The notes under the pieces were generated by a model, which saw only the letters and a list, made by a program, of their open reading frames with translations, ran no database searches and was not told the origin of the DNA. 64,000 nucleotides of DNA. Source: Lentinus brumalis. Lineage: Eukaryota > Basidiomycota > Agaricomycetes > Polyporales > Polyporaceae. The translations under genes were made by a program, and so were the position numbers. This document shows, one piece after another, positions 22,867 to 34,145 of the stretch. Location: contig MARA01000010.1 in the NCBI GenBank assembly GCA_001792895.1, positions 744,001 to 808,000 of the forward strand. The letters run 5' to 3'. Positions within the stretch are counted from its first letter, which is position 1. Every line of letters begins with the position of its first letter.

Positions 22867-24763
22867 CTATAGATAATACTGAGACCTATGTAGGTCAGCG
22901 GGAGGGGACCTGGAGGAGTCGAACGACGGCGTGAAGAAGCTCCCGGCTTCGAATGCGCCCTGATCTGAGAACGATGGCGCAAATGACAGCGAGGGACCCA
23001 TAAACTGGTCTCCCGTGCCAGAGTAAGGCAGCGTGAGCCCACTTGAAACCATGGGCGAGTTCAACGGCGTGATCATGGGTGAGGACGACGTGGACTGCCT
23101 GTGGGGATGGGGGAACAAGCGGTCATATGTGCTCGCTGATGAGAGCGTGTTTGCTGTAACGTAGTTGTTGTTGCCGCTGTCTAGCGGGTCTAGGGATGGT
23201 GAGACAAATTGCGAGTGATATGTGGTCTGCGGGAAGAAGTAGGACTGCTCGGGCGACTCAGCGGCGCCACGATTGGGCACCGGGGACGACGACGCTGAAT
23301 AAGGCGTGCCGATCGAGGACTGGGAGAGAAGTGGCGATGTGCCCATGTTGTCCAGGATTGGAGGTGTGACGCTACCATCCTTCTTCTTCGCGTTGGGGTA
23401 CAGTGTCTGCGACAACGTCAACATACAGCGGTCGCAGGTGACAGCGGCACAACGTACGTATTTAGAGATAATCTTGTCAAGTGCCTGAGGGAGGACGGTC
23501 CAGTCAAAGACCTTCACATCCTTCTCGATGTTCCTGGGCTTCGGCGGAGGGAAGTCCATGATCTTCTGGAAGAACTCCTCGGTGCCCACTTTATTCTTCG
23601 ACACGGTCCTCGGCCGAAAGCCCTCTAGGTTCCTGCGGATCCGGTTCTTCTCCTCGATGTTGAAGATATCGCCAACGATGCACTCGAGCAAGAAGATAAT
23701 ATCGACGGAGGTTATGCAGCACTGCGAGGCGGGTGTTTCACCAGGGCCCGCAGCATCAGCGGGTCGGTAAATACACGAGACGACCGTGTCGCCGTCCGCG
23801 TACTCCGACGGCCTGATGGACTCGCACGCGACGTGTAGCGTACAGCCGTCCTGTACACGAGTGAAACGAACCAGGCGACGACCTATCTCACGCTCGTCGG
23901 CGTCCCAGTCTGCATAGTTGCCCATGGGTCGGTGGGGGTTTCCATCGCAAGCACGGCGCGGTAACTACTGTCCGCGTCGTCGTCCTCCGATGCCGACCGC
24001 CTCGCGCGGATAAGGGACTGCTTCTTGAGGTGCCCACGCGCCGATTGTGCGTCCTTTGGGCTCATGGTCGCGTTGATCCCGCGTGCGCGCGGCGTGCCGT
24101 TGCCAGGGGTGGGCCGCGAGTTCCGCCGTGTGACGAGGGCAGGGGGCTATTCCTTAGGTCAGGTGGGCTCGGTGCTGATGAGGAGCCGTACGAAGAGAGG
24201 TCATCTCTGCCCTCGCGTTTCAGCAGCAAGGGTGAGGCGCCTGTCGAGAATAGGTATCATTAGCCCTGTGCGTAGTGGTGGCGGTACGATGATTAACGTA
24301 CGTGTGCAGTACGTGAACTTGCCGAAAGTCACGGAGTCGATGGTGGTGTTCGAGCTGTTCAGCGCTTGCACAGTGAGGGGAACGGTGGACTCCGACGAGT
24401 ACGGCGAGCCCGCGGTCGCGGCCTCGAAGTCCGGCGCGGTCGCCTCGAGGTCCCACTCGCCCAGACAGCCGGTCGAAGACGCGCTCACCGCGGTGCTCAA
24501 GGCGCGATTGCCGACGACAATGCGGAGGAACGTGGTTTCTGTGCTCTCAAAGATGAAGCGGACGGTGACGGTGATAGATGTGCCCGCCCCGCCCTCGTGC
24601 GGGGTGTAGCCATAGACGCGGAAAAGGTCGCCGGGGGACGCGATGTAAGGCCGGGATGTCGCAGCCTTGTAGGAAGCTGACCCCCGCGGACAACGATCAG
24701 CCACGCCGGAGGAACTCAGTGAGCTATGAGAGACATACCGGGGCCCGGGAACTTCGAGTGCAT
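22867..24763 (-). CDS. DUF7082-domain transcription regulator (RfeG-type)
   Basis: Likely start ATG at 24763, giving a 25-nt first exon (24763-24739) that splices to 24676. The second exon encodes an IPT-like region (GDLFRVYGYTPHEGG ... SVTFGKFTYC), typical of these proteins. The conserved core follows: ADEREIGRRLVRFTRVQDG, ITSVDIIFLLECIVGD, EEKNRIRRNLEGFRP and PKPRNIEKDVKVFDW. This matches the DUF7082 domain of Aspergillus RfeG-like proteins. The C-terminal ~180 residues are Ser/Pro/Tyr-rich and look like an activation region. One junction near 23930-23980 is unusual: a GTTACC donor and a TATGCAG acceptor would join S-NWDADE, restoring the NW pair that I recall from relatives. The role as a nuclear regulator is inferred from family membership. 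The upstream region is long, ~1.6 kb. Confidence 0.8.
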
Positions 24764-26407
24764 TGCGGAGGGGGTGAGGTGGGGAACGATGGGGAGAAAC
24801 TGGGACGAGCTGTCGTAGGAGCACGAAGGGCCGTTAAAGAAGGTATGCGGAGTTGAGGACAGCGCGGAGAGCATCGTGGTTCGGAGTCAAAGGGACCCAC
24901 AAGGCCCTCTGGAGAGCGTCAGACGAAACAAGACGCGCAGCTGATGTGCAGTTATAGTGAGCGCTGAACGCGGGTGCGTGTCGAGGTGCGTGTCGGTGGC
25001 GGAAATGGTTGGTACGGATGGGGAAGGCCGCGTGCAGGCTAGGAGCGTGGTGGGAGAGGGCAGGTTGAGGCGGGGGAGGGCGGGGGAGGGCTTGGTATAA
25101 AACGGGTCCGACGGACGGTCGGAGCTGCTGATATACGCAACAGGAAAAGGCGGGATTGCTGGGGTGGCCTGGAGAGGGAAGGACTGCCCTGGGCGAGAAA
25201 TGGGGGAGATGATGTATTGTTGGGCGCGCATGCTAGACGGACAGACGCCTGGAGATGTTGAGCGGTACAAGGCCGGGCGACGCGATCGACACGACCGATC
25301 GAACAGCTGTTGCGTGGCTCGCATTTTGGCCATCAGCCTTCAGGGCACCAAAACACGCAGAAATCCTGCAAATAATTACTCCCTCCTCCGCCCCGGATTG
25401 CGCGTATCGCCGCATCGCCCGGAGATCAGGACATGGAGGTTCGATGTCTCCCCAGGCTGGCGACCGCATCTTCAACGCATTCGGACGAGAGCTGCGCACC
25501 CCGGACGGGGTTCTCGAACGTAAGATAGCCTCATGGGACCCTGAGATTGGAATGGTTTCCTGCGGGGCGTGGGTACTTTCGCAGTCAGACTCACAGTCGA
25601 CGCCCGGCATGATCAGCATGAGCCAGAACCTCCCAAGCATCGGGCTAATCGAGATTGCTACAAGGTCCGCGGCACGTGGCGATCCTATTGTCGCCGCCCG
25701 TCGCACTGCCACGGGTTGGTAAGTAGCCACTCTCCAGCTGCGAGCCTGTCAGCCCACCCATGCCTAAGCTACTTACGTCCCCCGGCAAGACCTGCGAAAG
25801 CTGCGAAAGCTGCGAAAGCACCCGGCGTGTTTGCATTCCGCGTCGTCGTGCTGCCCGTTTGCAATCTTCCTTGGACTCGCGACAACCGCAGTGTCGGCTC
25901 CCGAACCCCGGACCAGCATCATCGCGCGCCGCCATGCAGTGCTTCATCACCAGCTGATTGCCCGTGCAGCTGCGTTCCTTGACGGCGCCTTCCAGTGCCC
26001 AGCAGATTCTGTTCGCAGCCCCGCGGTCCGCACTCTCCAATCCCCTATGCATCGTCACGCAACGCATAGATTGATTACTGCTGTAATACCGTGGCTCCGG
26101 ATGTCTTTTGCGAGCGTCGGGGACCACCATTCGCCCCAAATATCCGGTGGAGAGTCGCGCTCCGAATGACCGTCGGAGATTCCTGGCCTTCGCCGCAGCC
26201 TCTTTCGCTCTTCGCTGGAGCCTCGCCCGATGTTCGCAACTACGCTCTTGATTAGCCGGCGAATAGGGAGCAGTCCCGATCACACCCCTATAAGCCTGCC
26301 ATACGGCGAGGAAATGTCTTTTGTCCCTACAAAACAGCGAATGAATGCAAATGCAACACGCACCACGACAACATCGTTGACAGAAAGGGTGCTATATTGG
26401 CCGTTGC
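24764..26407. other. Long upstream region of the DUF7082 gene
   Basis: About 1.6 kb lies between the DUF7082 start and the 3' end of the MED27 gene, with no convincing exon. Frames on both strands at ~25230-25730 run ~155-165 codons but start at non-ATG codons and show no domain. A run of three CTGCGAAAG units lies at 25792-25818. The length suits a regulated promoter of a transcription-factor gene. Confidence 0.4.
25792..25818 (+). repeat. Three tandem 9-bp CTGCGAAAG units
   Basis: The 9-bp unit CTGCGAAAG occurs three times in a row without change, in non-coding DNA. No function is apparent. Confidence 0.8.
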
Positions 26408-27755
26408 TCAGACATTGTTGCTACCGCCGCCCTCGCCACCACCAGCGTCGCCTTCGATCTCGGCGCCGTTCTCGCTGGAGCCAGTCCCAGGTGGACGCGG
26501 TTCGGACTTGCAAAGGACGTGGCGCACATCCCATACCGGGGCCTTGGACCCTGTGGTGGCAGTGACCCGTCTTCTGACGACCGGTGGGACATGGCCCTCC
26601 GCGGAGATGACCCGGTGACAGTTTGTGCACTTCTCGACGAAAAGTTGTTCGTATGTGCGTAGAAGGCTCTGCAAGTATATCAGCTCTGAGGTGTGATTCG
26701 CCGATCGGCATTGTCGTTGAGCCCGGTGGCGCGACGTACCACAAAGGCCTGCAAAGACGCCATCGGGTCAGAGCGAATAACCTTCGCAAGCTGCTGGGAC
26801 AGTTGTTGGAATGCCATGAATTCCGACTGAGAATGCGGCGGTTTCTGGAATGAAGGCGTCCGTCAGCGCAATTTTTACACTGCATCGAACCAGTCTGACC
26901 TGCTCTCGCGAACCGATGGCCGTTGCATTTTCGACGACTAATGTCCGCCCATCCTGTGCCGAGCAGTCTAATGTCAGATAGACCGTGACCACGTTGGGTG
27001 CCGTAAAGCGAAGAACAATGGGACATTCGAGCTTCCTGCCCTTCTTGGGGAGACGACGTGCAGCTTGCTCTTGCCAGACTTGTTGTGCTCCCGGATGTAG
27101 GCAGGCAGCCCGTCCAACGTCACAGCGACTATTCCCGGCTCGACTGGCGGGAGGAAGGTCATCTCCTTCTGCTCCGTCTCCCGATACGGCTGTGGCGACT
27201 CTGGAGACGGAGGACGCCTGAGCACGTAATCAGCGTATGTCCGCTATTCGATGCAACAACGTCTGCACACTTCGATAGCGGCAGTGCGATGACTTACCTT
27301 CTCTTCAAATTCTCTCGCCGGATGTTAGAGCCGAGATCACTGGGGTCGGCAAGCTCGCTCTTACGTGCTGCCTTGAGAGCGTCCTGCACCTTCTCAGACC
27401 GCACGCTCTCCGCGATGGTGCTGAGACCCTTGAACCCGTGCGTGAGCAGGGTCGACTCCAGGTGGTGCTGGCCAGGCGGGCGCAGAAGCTGGGCCGGTAT
27501 GCGGCGTATAGCCTGCAGGCGGTTGTTAAGATCGGTAAGAGTCTGTATATGCGTGCGCAGGGTCGTGATTTCCGACGCTGGAGTGGTAGGCACCGCGGGT
27601 GCGGGAGTCGCAGTTGCGTTTGCGTTCTCCGACGCGGGTGCGGTCGGTGGGGCGGCATGCGAGGCGGGTACAGGAGGTGGCGGCATCAGCTCCGACGCTG
27701 TACTGCTGGGCACGGGGACTGGGCCCGCCGTCGTCGCGGACGGGGTGCTGCTCAT
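26408..27755 (-). CDS. Mediator complex subunit 27
   Basis: A multi-exon gene starts at the ATG at 27755 (MSSTPSATTAG) and ends GGGSNNV at 26408. The N-terminal ~60 residues are Pro/Ala/Thr-rich. A helical segment follows (TTLRTHIQTLTDLNNRLQAI), then a mixed region including PGIVAVTLDGLPAYIREH, and VYLTLDCS in a later exon. The C-terminal segment carries the MED27 hallmark: LQSLLRTYEQLFVEKCTNC, a downstream HVPPVVRRR, and a closing RHVLC; in the family this forms a Cys/His zinc-binding fold. MED27 sits in the tail/upper-middle of Mediator and links activators to RNA polymerase II. The tail beyond RHVLC is Gly-rich and species-specific. At least three introns are needed; exact internal exon edges were not all fixed. 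Confidence 0.75.
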
Positions 27756-29957
27756 CGTGGTCGGCGGCGAAGGCGCATGGTTTGGCGCCTTCGCGCCACA
27801 TACTGGGCCAGATCGTATCTCCGATCGCGAACCCGATCTGGAGGCGCTCGTAGGTTCGACGACGACGGCGACGTACAGAAGTTTCGTGCGTATGTCATGA
27901 AGGCTCAGTGCTCTTCAGTCCCTGACTATTCGTATTGTCAGTTGGTGAGATACGCTGCACATGACGCTTTGGAGTCTCCGGACGGCGGACGCCGCTCCCA
28001 GAAACCACACATCATCGTTGGTAGGTCTCCAAGATGAATGATTGAACCCCATCTCGTCACTTGCGCGGCTCGCTCGACACCCATCTGAACATGATGGCGC
28101 TATTTTGAACCCGGGATGCTGCTGGCTCCCGAGCGAGTCATGTACCAGTTCAGCGAATATGTAGCGGGTGCGTCTGCGGACGACTTGTGTAGAGCTCCGT
28201 CGCTTGCCAAGCAGGTGCGCCGGAGCTGTGCCGTCTCTTGAAAGAAGCAGAGATTGATGGGTACTCTACATACGAGGATAGATGAGCTCGAGCAAGATGT
28301 CACCGCCGCAACACTGCACTCTCTCCCGTGGGAGTCGAGCCAAACAGTGATGTATGTGTTGCCGACCCCCCGTTCTCGAGTTTCAGCATGAAATGCCTCA
28401 GCGTACAGATCCATCCTTTCTACAAGGACATGGTGTCCCTGTACGTACACCTCGGAGCGGTGGACGTGCTAGCAGTACACCCGAGCGGAGCATGCCGGTT
28501 GAATGTCGTTATCCGTCCATGCGCATGCTTCTAAACCCCATCGGCGCCCCGGGAGAATGGCGTTGACCACGGAGACCGCTGAGATCACCCTCGCCTAGTA
28601 GACACGGCCACTGCGCTCAACGGCCGCCTTACCAAGCGTAATTGAATTACGGGTGCGGATCGTCGCCAGCTGTGTTACTTCATCAGCGACGAGGTCTTCC
28701 ATGACCTGAGCACACTGCTCCCATGCGAGGTTCGAATCTCAGGCCTCCGTTCGTGATGAGGTTCCAGCCAGTAGTATGCAAGCTGCTTGCTCATGCCTGC
28801 CGTTAACGCAGCTCTTCCATATATAGTAGAGATGGTGTACTTGGCGACAGACTTCTCGCTGCTGCGTACAACAGGATACCCTCTTCGAACACCTGTCATG
28901 GACGGCCCTGGCCCTCGGGACTCCGACCGACTACTGAATAGTCGCGCTAGAGCTGCACCGTTTGTAATAGCCCGATACGTGACAGTTGCGCCCGCCCTCT
29001 CCGAGCATTCGTGTCCGGACCCATGCCAGAGATGTTCCTTCTTCCTGAGCCCAACCTGCTAGAAGCGATCGATATTGTAATTCCCCCACACTCGGGACAG
29101 AGATGATCTCACATGTCTGTCCCTGACGGTGGTACTAGTGGCAGTACAGCAGGCATGCAGCACGATTCCTGCTGATGGTGACGTTCGTCGCTCGCATGTC
29201 AACGCCGTCGCCGGTCGGAGAAGGTATGTTGCGCCTGAATACTGCATGAAACTCGACTGTGCTCTCCGGTGGGGCCGATCGGAGGGAGTCCCGCTGCATA
29301 CTCCAACAGCCAAGGCGGTTTCCGAGCCATGTGCCGGACTGCCGCAGCGGCAGCGGCCCCATCCAGACAGGCGGTCGCGGCCCTCCCCGGAGTGCGCACG
29401 ATTCACGAAGGTCGGGTTGGCTCTAATCCTCGCTGGTCTGAACCCTCACCTCAGTCCTCCCTCCGTCACTGAGCAGCCGCACTTTGAACGTGCTCGTCGC
29501 CTGGCAGGCGACACGCATGTAAGCATTTACCGAAGCGGCTGGCTACATGGCGGACTCTGACACAGGTTCTATGCACTCGCAACGCTATTTCAGATCCCGC
29601 ACATGTCAGCTCAACTGCAAGCGTGGCTAGGATCCAAAATGAACGCATCTCACCGCTATCAATCAGACAATGACTCCCTGGGGTTTGGGTGCTGCCGTGG
29701 CACTCGTCCGATGCAGGCTTCGACTGATAAGATTTGGAGGACGTCAGACTTCGGAGGTCAGTCAACATACAAAGCGCAAAGGGCACAGTTCACCGACGGC
29801 GGGCTATCTCCTCCCAAACCGTCGACCACCCCGGTTTGCGCAAGTCCAATCACTGAGCGGTGAGCCTGTAGTCTTCCCGGAAGTCAAGCATGTAAGCCAT
29901 CGGACAAAAGCTGGCCTCATTCATAGGACAGCAGTCCGCGTACCTTAACTATCGGTG
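27756..29957. other. Gene-poor stretch
   Basis: I see no supportable gene in ~2.2 kb. Frames are short and interrupted on both strands. A T-loop-like GGTTCGAATCTC at 28732-28743 lacks pairing arms for a tRNA. Confidence 0.45.
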
Positions 29958-30709
29958 CTAAGTTTGCACCCCAACGCCCGCGAGGCCGACCCATCCCTCA
30001 GCGTCGGAGCGGCCGATGAGGAAGTACACCGTGAGCCTGCCCCGGACGTAGAACGCGTTAGTGCCCTTCAGCTTCTTGAGCTCCTCTACCAGCTGTCGAA
30101 GCTCAGTCCCGGTCTCCGAAGGTACGTTGATCGTCGGGGGAAGGGACGTGGTCGGGGATAAGTCCACTTTCTGGAGGTAAGAATATCCTATCAGCGGCCC
30201 TATCGCACGTTCACCGTGTCTCCGAGGCAATAGCAATGACCATCAGGGGCACGATGAACCTGCAAGCATACCTCAAGTGTATGTCCGTCTTGCAAAAGAT
30301 GCCCGAGACCTAGTGCGTCCAGTATGTCCCTCTCGTGCCCCGGCCCGAAGTCTACTCCAGACTCCCCGGGTCCAAGGAATATCGCGATGTCGCCGTACTC
30401 GTCCGCCTCGCTCGTGTGTCCCGCGAGAACGCTCCCGCAGTACACGGACGCTGCCGCGGCGTTTGCGCTGCGAGCGAGTTCCCTAAGATACGCTGTTGTC
30501 GATGGGCGGACTGCACTGGCCGCGACCTGAGCGGACGCGATCGCAAACGGCGCAGAACTCGCGTCCAAGCGCGATTTGGCTTCGGGGCCTACGAGCGCGG
30601 CGAGCGTGTTCGCGATCGCCGGATCTGCGCTTGGAGATGAGGACGTCTTGTCGTAGAGGACTTGTACGGTTGAGCCGCGATCGGTGGTGATGACAGTGGA
30701 CGCGGCCAT
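29958..30709 (-). CDS. Hypothetical protein
   Basis: Starts at the ATG at 30709 (MAASTVITTDRG). Exon 1 ends after GHLLQDGHTLE at a GTATGC donor. An intron of ~98 bp ends in TTACCTCCAG, and exon 2 continues KVDLSPTTSLPPTINVP to a stop at 29958. The protein is ~207 residues. The first half is Ala/Ser-rich and helical with a Gly-rich loop (FLGPGESGVDFGPGHE). The second half has an amphipathic helix (ELRQLVEELKKLKG) followed by AFYVRGRLTVYFLIGRS, which looks like two beta strands. No signal peptide or certain membrane segment is seen. I do not recognise the family. The clean splice and good frame continuity support a real gene. Confidence 0.6.
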
Positions 30710-32304
30710 GTATGATGATAATCAGAGTGGCGGAGTTGTCGGCGGCGGGCGGTAATGCGCTCGCGTCGGGTGGCTGGTATAGTTTCTGCTTTAGGCAGTC
30801 GCCACCGAGCGCTAACTGCCTCCGCGGCGGCTCGGCCACAGCGGTCTCTGACAAGCCGAGCGGCCCTGTTGACTCGAAGGGCAGGACGTACATACGACTT
30901 GTCGGATCGTGGACCGCCTATCATAGGGAGACAAGGGAGGACGGCCCTACGATCGGTGAGTACTTGTTTAACCCCAAGCTCTCGCTCTCGGACAATGTAA
31001 CGATGGCCACATGACGATGTCAACCCAAAGCAGTCCGCCTGATTGACACTAGTGACAAGTGCCACAACGCCTTCGGCTCGGCGACTTGTATGTCAGTGGC
31101 CGCGCGAGGTTAGCCTCGGTCTGATTAAGTACTGCGGTGCTGTGACATGACAGTTCGAATCTGTCTAATGCGCCGTAGGGCGACGATATGGACAGCATTC
31201 TGGCGATGGACGCGGTGTAGGACGCCAGGACAGCATCTCATAAGTCGAGCATTGAGCCTCGAGCTCGTAACAGTGGTGGATGTGAAGTCGGGGGCCCCGG
31301 GCCCGCTAGGCGGCACCCATGGAGTTCTTTGGCCCAGGTTGAGCGGCCACAGATCTTCCAGTCTGCGCCATGTCAACCGAATCGTCGTCGTCATCGTCTC
31401 TCCGTCTTCCACCACTTGATTCTGGAAGTCAAATCCGGAAAGTGAGCACGAGCCGCAGTGTCGTTAGAGGCCTGTACGAGAAGGCTCTATCCGAGTTGGG
31501 AATTGCACGCACTGAAGAGACACCATGGGTTGCTGATGTTCATGAAGGACAGACCTAGGAGAAAGGTATCAGCAGAGGGCACGCAGGCCGCGCTGGATGT
31601 ATTCGGGCACGTACAACAACAGCACCCGCAGCAAATGCTGAGGCATGCACTCAAGACGCTCTCCTGGCGCTCCTCGTAGTCGGACTCCGCGTCGCTGGCA
31701 GGCATGTTGTGATTGGAACTGAAAGCCGCGGGAAAAATTCTGGCTGGAGCACTCCGGGTGCGCCGTGGCAGAGGAGGAGAAGGATGGTTTGCTGTTGCGT
31801 CTCCCGGACAATCTTATGATAAGTATACCCTCGCTTTCCTTGGCGCGGGCCATCGACACCGCCCGGGTTTGCTGTGATCTATTGAACCTTCACCGGTCGT
31901 CTTTGCACTTCTCAGAAGCTGATGAGATGGTAAGTTTGCGCCAGGAGCTGCGACCAATTCCGCCGCTGTCCTGAACACCATGATCGCGCAGCTGAAAGAT
32001 GAGGCATCACAGCCGTCGAAGATGTGCCGACACTGCGTGAAGCTGGTCGTGGAGGACACTACAGCTGCATGCCATGTGCCAGCAGCGGTAAGGACGTGGT
32101 TGGGGTTAAGTTGAGCTGTAAGTCACACTTCGGCAGGATGGGTGCGCGGCATACGCCGACTGGCGCCTATGTTTCCGAGCAGCTTGCGTGAACGCTTCGG
32201 CCGTGAGTCCTTCACCGCTCTTGACTCTTCCCACCACCCCAGACCTCTTCTTGACGACTTCGGACGAGGAGGAAACGACACGGCGAGCCAGGTGACCTGA
32301 TTTG
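30710..32304. other. Intergenic with weak small ORFs
   Basis: About 1.6 kb between divergent genes. An ATG-initiated plus frame at 31370-31558 (Ser-rich, then GLYEKALSELGIA) and a minus frame at 31487-31705 (Cys-rich) overlap each other, and neither is well supported. A T-arm-like hairpin at 31149-31165 lacks the rest of a tRNA. Confidence 0.4.
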
Positions 32305-33883
32305 ATGATTGCTTCGTTGAGGAATGGGCTGGCGGACGGGTGAGTGGCCAAAGTTCGTGGATCGCAACGGCATGCTCACGCCTTTTCCCCTCGCCGTGCC
32401 TGGTGAACAGTCTTACGGTGACAAGACATCATCACGCTGTTTCAGCGGCACGATACCGACCTCGCCACCTGCACACCTCCTCGCGCACACGGGATGGGCT
32501 GTCGTGGCGCTTTTCCGGAGCTGTAGCTGTTCACCACCCCTGCGCCGGTGTGCGGTACATCGCCACTCGGACGACCTCTACCGCGGAGTCACCGGCAAAG
32601 GACGCTCCTACAGTAGTGCCAGCTTCTACAGCACGGAAACACAAGGTTGACCTTCGTCCGGCACCTCTGAAGCCACAGAAGACGTCTCCTGAGGCCACCT
32701 CCGTTCCTGCACCCGCTGCAACCTCTTCTGCTGCTTCGGAGCCCTCTTCTACACCATCCCAGGCCCCTCCAGAATCTTCCAATACTCAAGTCTCCACACA
32801 TCCAAACTCCTTAATAGAGACCGTCAAGGAGGACCTCTACGATGCCTCGAAGCATGGTATCCTTGTACCTCCTCCGGAGGGCGCGTCATGGGTCAGGAAG
32901 TTGTACCATCAGGGGAAGGAGCTCTTCGTATGTATTTTTTGCGGGGTTTCCGTCGCGCTCTCATGAACCCCTGCTCTCCAGAAATTCTACTGGAACGGTG
33001 TCAAGCTCATCAACACGCACCGGAAACGCGTCCGCGACATCGAGGCGCGCGTGAAGTCCGGCGGGGCCCCTCTGTCACGATGGGAGCAGCGGTTCATCGC
33101 GAACTTTAAGCAGGACGCACTGAAGTGAGTACCAGGCTGTGGCTACAACCATTCCCTCCCCCTTTTTCGTCGATGGACAGGACGCTCACAGGCCTGTCCC
33201 TTGGCAGGCTCATCCCCTTCATGCTCGTCGTTATCATTGCCGAAGAGCTCATTCCCGTCATGGTCATCTACGCCCCTTCCTCCTCCCGTCAACATGTCTT
33301 CTGCCCTCCCAGAAGGAGCGCATAGACAACAAGCGCCGCGAGAAGCAGAAGAACTACTTGGAGAGCATGCGCCCTGTCTTCCACAGCGTTCACAGTCGCG
33401 CCGTTTCAGAACCCGAGCTGTCCGCGGACGCGCTCCTCAAGGACCGCTCCGTCCCTATCTCCTACCTTGGGTACGTTTTCTCGCTTGTTCGGTATCAGTG
33501 GACGACGTACTGACACGCCAGCAGATTGTTCGCGCAGTCGAGCTTCGGCATTCCCGCTATGCGGATACGACGCGTCAAGAAGCACCTGAGCACTATCGCT
33601 GCGGATGATGCGTTCCTAGTGCGCGAAAACTACGGCGAACGGCTGACCGCCCTTGAGCTCCGAGAAGCTCTGGAGGAGCGAGGAATGTACGTCCATTTTC
33701 CCGCTTCCAAGCCCGGGTGCACCGACTGACCGACATTCGAGTAGCGTCACGGAGGGCTTGACGACTGACGATATGCGTGCACGGCTGCACTGGTGGCTCA
33801 CGCAGTCCGCACAGGCCGAGAGCGATCCGATCCGCAAGCGGATTGAGCTCGTGGCTGCTAATGCGATTGGGAAGCACGACTGA
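32305..33883 (+). CDS. Mitochondrial LETM1-domain protein
   Basis: Likely start ATG at 32305, in a 35-nt exon (MIASLRNGLADG). A 71-bp intron with a GTGAGT donor joins it to 32411. The joined N-terminus is rich in Arg, Ser and His and lacks acidic residues, as expected of a mitochondrial presequence. A Pro/Ser/Thr-rich linker follows, then the LETM1 core: FYWNGVKLINTHRKRV, LSRWEQRFIANFKQDALKL, and a membrane segment IPFMLVVIIAEELIPVMVIY leading to PFLLPSTC. Later exons carry helical, charged segments resembling the LETM1 ribosome-binding-like region (LTALELREALEERG...TTDDMRARLHWWL). LETM1 proteins sit in the inner mitochondrial membrane and affect K+/H+ balance and export of membrane proteins. 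This member is short (~400 residues) and closer to LETMD1/Ylh47-type proteins than to full LETM1 with EF hands. Confidence 0.8.
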
Positions 33884-34145
33884 GCTATCAGTATGGGCTC
33901 CTCCACACTCACACCTTTTAGACTATTGTGCGCCCTCTGAGACATGAGCTGCGCTTCATCGTACTACACATATTGTATATGACGGGTAATGGCGTTGTAT
34001 TCACAGCTCAAGACATACATTCTTTTTTTCGATTTAGCTTCTTTTGTTGCTAGTTCTCAGCTGCTACTTGATACATCCAGCCATCCAGGCATGTAAGTGC
34101 TACACAAGTCGCCTCTCTCCTCTGCGACGTGAATCCTGGCCCAAG

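Noticed and set aside
25645..26283. Minus-strand frame of 212 codons
   Set aside because: Arg/Ala/Ser-rich without domain or splice context, between two well-defined genes; not enough for a gene call.
28732..28743. GGTTCGAATCTC, T-loop-like
   Set aside because: The stem arms do not pair and no acceptor stem is found.
31149..31165. T-arm-like hairpin GACAGTTCGAATCTGTC, possible tRNA
   Set aside because: The T-arm is perfect, but upstream DNA does not form the acceptor, D and anticodon stems, so no tRNA is supported.
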